Assembly: GCA_948474755.1 (NCBI GenBank)
Contig: CAOLHI010001849.1
Coordinates: 124,001 to 188,000 of the forward strand
Source of the DNA: Ctenosaura bakeri
Taxonomy: Eukaryota; Chordata; Lepidosauria; Squamata; Iguanidae
DNA: 64,000 nucleotides
Direction of reading: 5' to 3'
Every line of letters starts with the position of its first letter. Position 1 is the first letter of the stretch. Positions 11,201 through 20,200 of the stretch are shown in pieces. Both the position numbers and the translations under genes were made by a program. Under the pieces are notes generated by a model, which worked only from the letters and a program-made list of their open reading frames with translations, was not told the origin of the DNA and made no database searches.

Positions 11201-14200
11201 CATCATCTCCTAGCAGCTTCCCTAATGACAATGTGGCTTCATTAAACTATTTTTCAATGGTAATGTGAACAATAAAAACTCATCTGGATGACACTGGAAG
11301 TTGCAACCCAAGTCTTCAACATGCAACACAGTTCAACAAAAGCAGACAGGACCAAATATAATGTGAGATAATAGTGGTACACATTCACAGATACCCTGTT
11401 CCCTTCAAACACACTCCATGAACAATTCTATTTCATCGTAAGAATTACCACCAACCTCCACGTACAGTACCAGCACAGCAACACAAATGTACACAAACTA
11501 CTAAGGACCCACGGAAAGCAATCTGTGGATGCACTGAAGTGCTAAAGCTGCAACCTTGGTTCATAAATATTGTGTTATTTTTAAAGCTTGGGCGTCGATC
11601 TGATTGGATTATGTTAACACAAATATTTGCCTGTTTTTCTGTGTGGTTATTTACACTGGAATTATGCATCAACTATTCGCAGGCAGACTGAAAAGAATTT
11701 AAGGCCAGATTCTGTTTGTCTGAATAGAGAGGCCCTTTTTACACTGTAGCGGACTGTCCCAAGACATTTTACTGCCTGAGGTAGAGCAGAAAATGATGTC
11801 TCCCCACCCATCCAAGGGAATGTACATCATACCCAGAGGTAGCCAAATTATTTTGGCAAAGAGTACAGAACCTCTCACAATCTCTGGCAGTAAAAATACA
11901 ATAATAACAAAGTAAATAATAAACAAATTACTTTTCTTTCATGATATGAAAAGTCTGTTGCCTAAGGCGCAGCTTCCACACTCTACCTAATGATAGGGCC
12001 GTCTCTGCACTGCTGTTTATTCTTATTGTCTTAGTGAAACTTTTCCCCCCATAACTGAAGAAAAATGTCTGGGTGGTGGGATGTGATAAGAAAAATTTTT
12101 AAAGTGCATGATGTTAACATCTTTTTAGGTTCTGTAGATTTCACCAGGAGACCTTTTATTGCGTGATTGACTTCCCATGGCAATCAGCTGGATTGTTCAC
12201 TCTTGACAGCCTTTTCAAACAAATTTGGACTAAATATCTGTGAAACTGATTTGGGGAGACCAATGCAATTTTTCTTGAATTGTGACTTCTCTACAACTTT
12301 TCTCAAATCCAATTCCAGTTCATAGCAACCTGTTTTTGAAAAAAGGGAGGGCAGAGGAAAGGTCAGATGTTAGTAGACTTAGACAGGTCCTTCCTGTGAG
12401 TTAACCAGAGGTGGGCTTCTGGCTATTTCTGGTTTTATTTTAAATTTGGCAGTCCGTGTGGGCCCCAGAGGGCAGAAAATTGCCCCAGAACTCACCAAAA
12501 TTTTCTACTTTCATAAGTACAGTATGGAGAGCTGACGCTGGAATTATGAGGTAAGCCAATCAACACATGTACAGTTAACAAATCCTCTGTAAGAGAAGCT
12601 CCTTTTTAACGATGTCTTTTTATGTCTGCACAGCCCCCTTTTCCTTCTCAACCTGTCTAGCTGGAAAGCTTTTAGCAGTATTCGCATTGTATGATGTAGG
12701 AATCAGAGTTGGAAGAGATGTCAGGGACCATCCAGTCCAACCCTCTGCCAGGCAGGAATCCACATCAAAGCGCTCCCAACAAATGGCCATCCAGCCTCTG
12801 CTTAAAAACCTCCGAAGAAGGAGACTCCACCACACTCTGAGGCATCATATTCCACTGCCCGGACAGCTCTGACTGTCAGGAAGTTCTTCTTGAGGTTTAA
12901 GTGGAATCTCTTTTCCTTTCGCTTGAACCCATTGCTCCTTGTCCTAGTCTCTGGAGCAGTGGAAAACAAGCCCGCTCCCTCCTCAACATGACATCCCTTC
13001 AGATATTTAAACATGGCTATCATGTCCCCTCTGAACCTTCTCTTCTGCAGACTAAACATCCCCAGCTCCCTAAGTCGCTCCTCATAGGGCTTCATGGCTT
13101 CCAGACCCTTTATAATTTTGGTCGCCCTCCTCTGGACACGTTCCAGGTTGTCAATCTCCTTCTTGAATTGAGGTGTCCAGAACTGGACACAGGGTTCCAA
13201 ATGAGGCCTAACCAATGCAGAATAGAGTGGTACCATTACCTCCCTTGATCTAGACACCATACTCCTATTGATGCACCCAAGAATTGCATTGGCTTTCTTG
13301 GCTGCCACATCACACTGCTGACTCATGTTCAGCTTGTGGTCCACCAAGACTCCTAGATCACTTTCACATGTACTGTTATCCAGCCACGTGTCTGCCATCC
13401 TATACATCCTAGGAGGGCTAGAGCATCACAGACCTTTGGTGCTGAGTTGCAGCAAAATATCTGCAGTAATAATGCAATAAAGCTTAAGATGGAAAAAAGC
13501 AAGATTCTGCTCCAGCCAATCCTACTGCAGCTGTATGTGGCTGCCAACAACAGACATGGTAACCAGCAGGTTTCCCTAGAATCCCTCACCAAGCATCTGT
13601 GAAATGCAAAATTGAGAGAAAGTGGGAGAGCAGATAAGCTTGCCCTACCAGCTTCCTCTCTGCATGTTAAAAAACGAACACAGATCTATAAGTTTGGCCA
13701 CCAAAATGGAAATCATGAGAAAGTTGGTCCTTGGATGGAGTTTAGAAGAAGCTTTCAAGTAGTCTCGAGAAGTTCAAAATGTTTTTGTTTATGCCAGGCT
13801 CACCTGGTTGTTTCACTTCATATTTGTATATTGCTAGCTTTGGATTTAAAAAAAAATAGTGGAAATGTGCTGAACAGCTCCTCCTTTTTGTGATACAGGA
13901 ACCTTCCTTTTTCTTTCCCTGTTATTTCTGTCTCTGCTACCACACTGAAGTAGTGGCCAGGAACACATCTACTTCATTAGTTCAAGCAAAGAGATTTCAT
14001 CTAAATATTATTAAGAACTTCCTGATGGTAGGAGCAATTTGACAGTGGAATGCACTCTCTCAATGGATTGTGGTGGAGTCTTCTTCTTTGGAGATTTTTA
14101 AACAGAGGCTGGAAGGTCATCTGTCAATGGCAATGTTTTGACAGTGTATTTTTGCATGGCAAGGGGTTGGACTTGATGGCCCTTGTGGTCTCTTCCAATT

Positions 14201-17200
14201 CTATGACTAACTGAGGTGTACACATATTGTGATAAGACTCTACTGTCTTGATTCATTGAACCAAAGTGGCTTAAAATTGTGCCTAACTCAGCATAGGATC
14301 AAGCTGCTGGATGAGAGCTTGGAAAATTTTAAGAAGAGAGTATTATGACACAGTGAAGCCATCCATAACGGAACAGGAGTAGGAAGAAGCAAAATCCCAG
14401 TACCACCGCTCAGTTACAGATGGCTTCAGCACATGTCCCTATACACATTCTTCTTAAAAGTAACTTTCCAAGCTCTGCATGAGATATGCACCTGCCTCTG
14501 ACAACTTCAGCATGCAGTTTTGCACTAGCAACTGGGTTACCTTCCCAGCTGAGGGCTTAGAAGGGATTCCGGAAAAAGGATGTCCAGGTGAGGCTGCTGA
14601 GGCCAAATGGCGTCAAGGTTGCTGGGCTGAAAGGAGGAGCCACTGAAGGCAAAGGCATTGTGGAAACTGGCACTGATCTCCAGGCGGGCTCCAAGAGGGG
14701 TGCCTGGCTCAGCGGAATGTCCAAGTAGAGACCCAGGGGATGAGCCAAGGAGATGCTCGGCAGGCTTCCCAAGATCTCAGTTTTCTCCCGTTTCCTCCAT
14801 TTGGCCCTCCGGTTTTGAAACCAGACCTTTCAGAAATGGAAAGACAGAAAGTTCAATACAGTAAAAACATTCCACTAAAATGGCAGAATTTTCTCTCTCC
14901 TATTCTCACATGTCAGTTTTTTAGAGGGACACTCTATCAAACTCGTTGTTTCAGTTGGATTTTTTTAAAAAAATCTGGTAGCTATAAATCACAACCTTGG
15001 CACACCGCATTGTATTGGATCTCAGATGTACTGTTTGTTGTTTGTTTCTATAAAGTATTTAAACTACGAATAAAATTATCCATTCTGAATTAGCAATGGT
15101 AGACCGGGCCTTAAGAATCAACATGGCTTCAGCGTTAGACTAGCACTTTGGGAAATGAGGGTTTGACTCTCCACTTAGCCATGGGTGACCGTAGGAAAGT
15201 CACATCCTTTCAGCCTCGGAAAAAGGCCAAAGCAAGCTCCCTCTGAACAAATTTTGCAAAGAAAACCCTGTGATTAGGTTCAGCTTAGGGTCACCATAAG
15301 TTGGAAACTCCTTGAAGGCAGCTACCATTAGATCAGCAATTTGCAGTTCCACTGTTGTCTCTTTTATGAAAGCCTTTGAATTAACTGAAGTACATTAATG
15401 TTTTTATGGATGTGTTTATTTACGGGTATATTCCCTTTCCTCCTAAAACAGGGACTCAAGGCAACTCACAAGAAGATTAAAAAACTGATACAAATAAAGA
15501 CGTAAAAACCCACACTGTTAAACAAAAATCTGGGGGCAGGGGAGAGTTTAGGGATTTTTGCAAGGAGGTCCAAGAAGGCTTGGAGAGCTAATAAAAATGG
15601 AATTGGAGACATGCATGTAGCCCATGGGCTGCACTTTTCCTATCACTGCTATTAAAATAAAATTATTAAGTAGGAACAATCACTTACCTGAACTCGGGCT
15701 TCTGTAAGGTCTAGCCTCATTGCCAATTCCTCCCTGAAAATGGAGATCCACATAGGGTTTCAATGCTGGAAATGCTAGCTCTGGAAAATGATGTTGGTAA
15801 TGAGAATTTATCTTGTGAACAGTCAATGTGCATGGGGTTTTACGCGTATAAGAGGGCAGCTCTCTGCGCCTAAGGAGCTTGCATTCTAAAATTTGATATT
15901 GCACTTACATAAAAATTGACCAGCCATTTTCTAATGATGAGAAACAGAGGAGGACAACTGTGCACTAACTTGGTACCCAATTTTAATATATTTTGAAGAA
16001 CGGAATGTTGACGACAGACCTCCAATTCATCAAAAGAATTTTGGCACAGCAGAGAGCAATATCTTATAGAAACAGAACAATTAGCAATAGATATCATATA
16101 TAGGTGGATGGCTGGGTAGATACATAAATAGATACAGGCATACAATATAGTCCATTTCCGTTGGCCCCTCCCGAAACTGCAAACCCCAGGATTCCATTGG
16201 ATGTTGAAAGTGGAACAGTCCGCTATAACAGTCACATGCGGAAATGGCCATAGATATCATTGAACGATTTGTATAGGTGATTTGACTATATGACAGTATT
16301 TGACAACTTATTATATTGTAAATTATTACAAATTATGTAACGATTATTGTGTTGTTAATTTTGGGAGGAGTAGAGGTAGGGACTGATTTGCTAAATTAAA
16401 AAAAAGGAAATTCACATTGGGAAAACAACAGAAGAAGGGAAGGGAAATGGAAGCGAGGGTCAGGAGGAAAGTCTTGCGTACGTGGCTTCAGAATTTGTTA
16501 GAGGCTGAGTTATAGCATGCCAGGGAATTCTTTTCGGCAAAGAGAAAGACTGTTGCTTGCAGAGGTCCATTTCGAGCTGGTCCATTTCAAGTACCAACTA
16601 CCTGGCCTTAAATGCAACAGTGGCAATCAGGTGCCCCTTCAGATGTTGTTGAACTATAACTCTCAGCATTCCTCACCATTGGCTATGCTGGCTAGGGCTG
16701 CTGGGTGTTGCAATCCAACTGCAGCAACAGCAACTCTGCTTTAAGGTAACCTAGCTATGAAGTTTCTAGGCATCATACACTGGCTGCCCTGTTTCTGGAC
16801 ACAAAGCAAACCACCACCATAGGTATGGTTGGCTACCCCAAGGCTCTGGAACTCCCTTCCTAGCCAGAAGCCCTCTCCTTGCTGCCTTTCCACATCAGCA
16901 GGCAAAGACTTCTCTTAAAAAATCCCAACAGGCTTTTAAAACCAATTTTTTAAAGAAAGGGCTTTTAAGAGGGTGCTGTGTTGTTTTAAACTGTGCACCT
17001 TTAAATTGCTTTTTATCCTTTTCAATGTATGTTTTACAATTCAGGCACATATATATTTATTTTCCAACTATTTTAATTTATTACTATTATCACAATGCAC
17101 AATATGTATTTTTCGCATGGAGATTAAAAAAAAAGAACAGACATTTTATTTCAATTACTTTCTTACAAAGTATAAAATTAGTGCAGATATTAACAATTGA

Positions 17201-20200
17201 CTGTTATGTAAGGAGAGACTGAAAAAAGGTGGTTTCGATCATGGATTTTCATCAAATAAAAGGTAAACAGGGAGTTTTGGAAAAATATGGGTGAACATAG
17301 TTCAAGGCTGAAGGCAAAAGGAAGTTGATTTCCCCCCCCCATTTTTCTCTCAATTTTTTTTCTTCCTCTTCCTTATTAATCTTTCTTTTACTCATTATCT
17401 TTGTTTTTTATATTGATATAATTTATTTTATTTCTTAGATACGTAATAGTTTAAATGGACAATGTATATGCTAGCTACAATTTTCTTCTTTTTTTGTAAT
17501 AATGTTCCTAGATTTAATAAAAAATCAATAAAAAAATTCAGGCAAACCTATCAAGGGTTTTTTTCTGGGAACGAGAGTGTATAACGCTCCCAAGATTACC
17601 CAGTGGATTTCCATGGCTGAGCAAGGAATCCAACCTTGCTCTTCAGGGCTGTACTCCAATGCTCAAACCACTGACTGGGTATTCTGGGAATTGTAGTTCA
17701 AAAAATATTTTTTCTGGCAGTGCCCTCCTCAGAAGCAAACCTCTACTTCACTGGACTTGCAAGGACTTCAATTCATCCTCGGCACTATTGACCTAAATGA
17801 GATTTCCTTCAAAATTAGGCAAGTTTGCTTTGGACCCAACTGTTTTGCAGAATGAGAGCAAAGCAGTGCAGTAGTTAAGAGTCCTGGACTATGACTCTGG
17901 AGATCAGAGTTCAAATCTTCACTGGGGCATGGAAATCCTCTGGAGGACTTTGGGCAAGTCACATACTCTCAGCCTCAGAGAAAGGCATGGAGAACCCCTC
18001 TCTGAAGAAATCTTGCAAAAAAACCCCCATCTCATGACAGGTGTGCCTTAGGGGTTGCTGAAAATTGGAAACAACTTGAAGGTACACAACAACAACAATT
18101 TTGTGGAACATCAATTTTGTGGAATATCATAAAACGGGAAGGATAACTATATATTAGGGAATTTATCTGGTGTTGCCTGAGTTTGATGCTGAGTGAAACA
18201 AAAGTTTCAGTAAATTCAAAACCTTTAAAATTTATTTCACACCAAGTTCTATGCAAAATGGACCAAACCCAGGAATTTTCTGGAAAAGCCGGTGTTTGCT
18301 GATCACTTCCAAAACAGTATGGAAATGTTTGGAATGTCAAGCTAAGTGTAAACATCACTTTTTATCAAAACTGGTACATCTCTGTGTATTCTATTTCTTT
18401 TTTATTTTTAAATTGGATTTCTATCCTGCCTTTCCCCCCAAGACGGGATTCTATAGCTAAAGTAAAAGAAAATAAAGGGATCTGAAGTGTTTGTTAGGCA
18501 GGTACTCAAAGTAACAGAAGAACGTGATGTAGAGTAGGACTTTCCAAATGTTGTGTTGCGACACATTAGTGTGTCACCTGTAGTATGTTGGTGTGTCACC
18601 TCTTGGCCAAGAAAGACCACCCCAACCAAGACTTTCCCCCAGCTGTCACTCTCACTGGAGCCTTTCTCCGGCAAGAACAACGGCAGCAGGCAAGGACCAG
18701 GTGGAAGGAGGCTGCCTTTTCCTCTGCCGCTGCTCTCGCTGGGGCCTTTCCTTTGCAAGAACGACGGCAGCAGCCAAGGACCGGATGAGAGGCGGCTGCC
18801 TTTTGCTCTGCCGCTGCTCTCGCTGGGGCCTTTTCTGGTGAGGGCGATAGCAGCTGGCCAGGATCGGGGACGGGGAGCTGCCTTTCCCCACCCTAGATGT
18901 GCCTCTGGTTATCTCAAGTTTGCTAGTAAAACTGAATTACTGTGTTGGAAAATGATGCATGTCAAAAAAGTATGTCACCAACACGAAAAGTTTGGAAAGC
19001 TCTGATCTAGAGTGTTATTTTGTCATTCCGTTTTGATCTGTTATACACAATACCTAATTCTGGTGTGCCTTCAAGCCATTTCCGATGCTAAGGTGAACTT
19101 ATCATAGGGTTTCTGGGGCCGAGAGTGTGTGACGTGCCCCAGGTCACCGAGTAAGTTTCTATGGCCGAGTGGGTCTCCAGGGTTGCCGTTCAGCACTCAA
19201 ATCACTACATCACACCACTACAGGGGCACTCGCTGATTCTGAAAGATGACAATGGCTCACCCCATTTTCTGGAAAGTTGATTCCATCGAAAGCAAACTCT
19301 TTACTTGGGAATTTTAAGTTATTATAAATCCTACTGTCATGAAACTCAGCCTATTACTTTATGTAGTGTGTCAGGAAGTCCTTTTCCCTGTTCAAATCTC
19401 TATTAATAGTTTGCAATTAGAGATGGCCGAATGAAAGTGAAATTTCTTTGCTCCTCTGCAGTAACTTTAAGGCCATACATTTCAGTTCCAGGCTGACTGA
19501 TTTAAATGACGAAGTTTTCTTTGCTACTGTTTGGAGTTAAATAAATAAGTCTTTTGTTTAGGATCAAAACTGCTTACAACAGTGGAACGTATTAAAAAAT
19601 GTATAGTGAATAAATAAATATGAGATATATAGAATCAGGAGGATTATATGTTAGATACAGATAACCTGATTTGCACATTATTAGGAAGTATGAATTTAAA
19701 TTACACCTGGGGGGAAGTTAAGGAATGGAATATATGAAGAAGGTGACAGTGGATGAAAATGAGAATGTTAGCGAATTTTAGTAATGCTTTAATGTTTATG
19801 ATGTTTTTGTTATGCTTAATTTTTGTTTATTTTTTGTTGTCACAATTTCATGTGTACATATATATACAAAGAGAGAGAGAGACAAATGTTCTGCCACTGG
19901 CTTTTGAGTAAAGCCACCACCTCTAAGTACTCTTTGCCTAAGAAAACCCTACAAAATTTTCAGGGGGTTGCCATAAGTCAACAGGCGACTTGGGTGCATC
20001 ACAATCACACACTTCTAATGTCTGTTTTGTGCCTATTTATTCCTTTGCTGCCTTAGAGATTGTCCTGACCATCTTACTTCTGTTAGTCATTCCACTATCT
20101 TACAAACATAATAGAGAAGATGCCAAACAACTGAATTCTTGCCCCCTCTTGCACCCTCAAAATCTTATTTAGTAGGTCCAAATATATAGCACCAGAGTCC

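Larger units (their letters stand above)
8244..14540 (-). other. intron 4 of the ARX-like gene
   Basis: About 6.3 kb between exons 5 and 4. It holds CR1 copies, a split Tigger-like element and several small 'TTGTAGTCC' repeats. The stretches 8650-9500, 9780-10080, 10210-10860 and 11120-12560 show no repeat I can name and no exon; a GT run lies near 10630. Confidence 0.7.

Noticed and set aside
12802..13407. 201-codon minus-strand open frame as a host gene
   Set aside because: Its motifs are those of the CR1 ORF2 end, and paralogous copies lie at 22643, 42340 and 46712.
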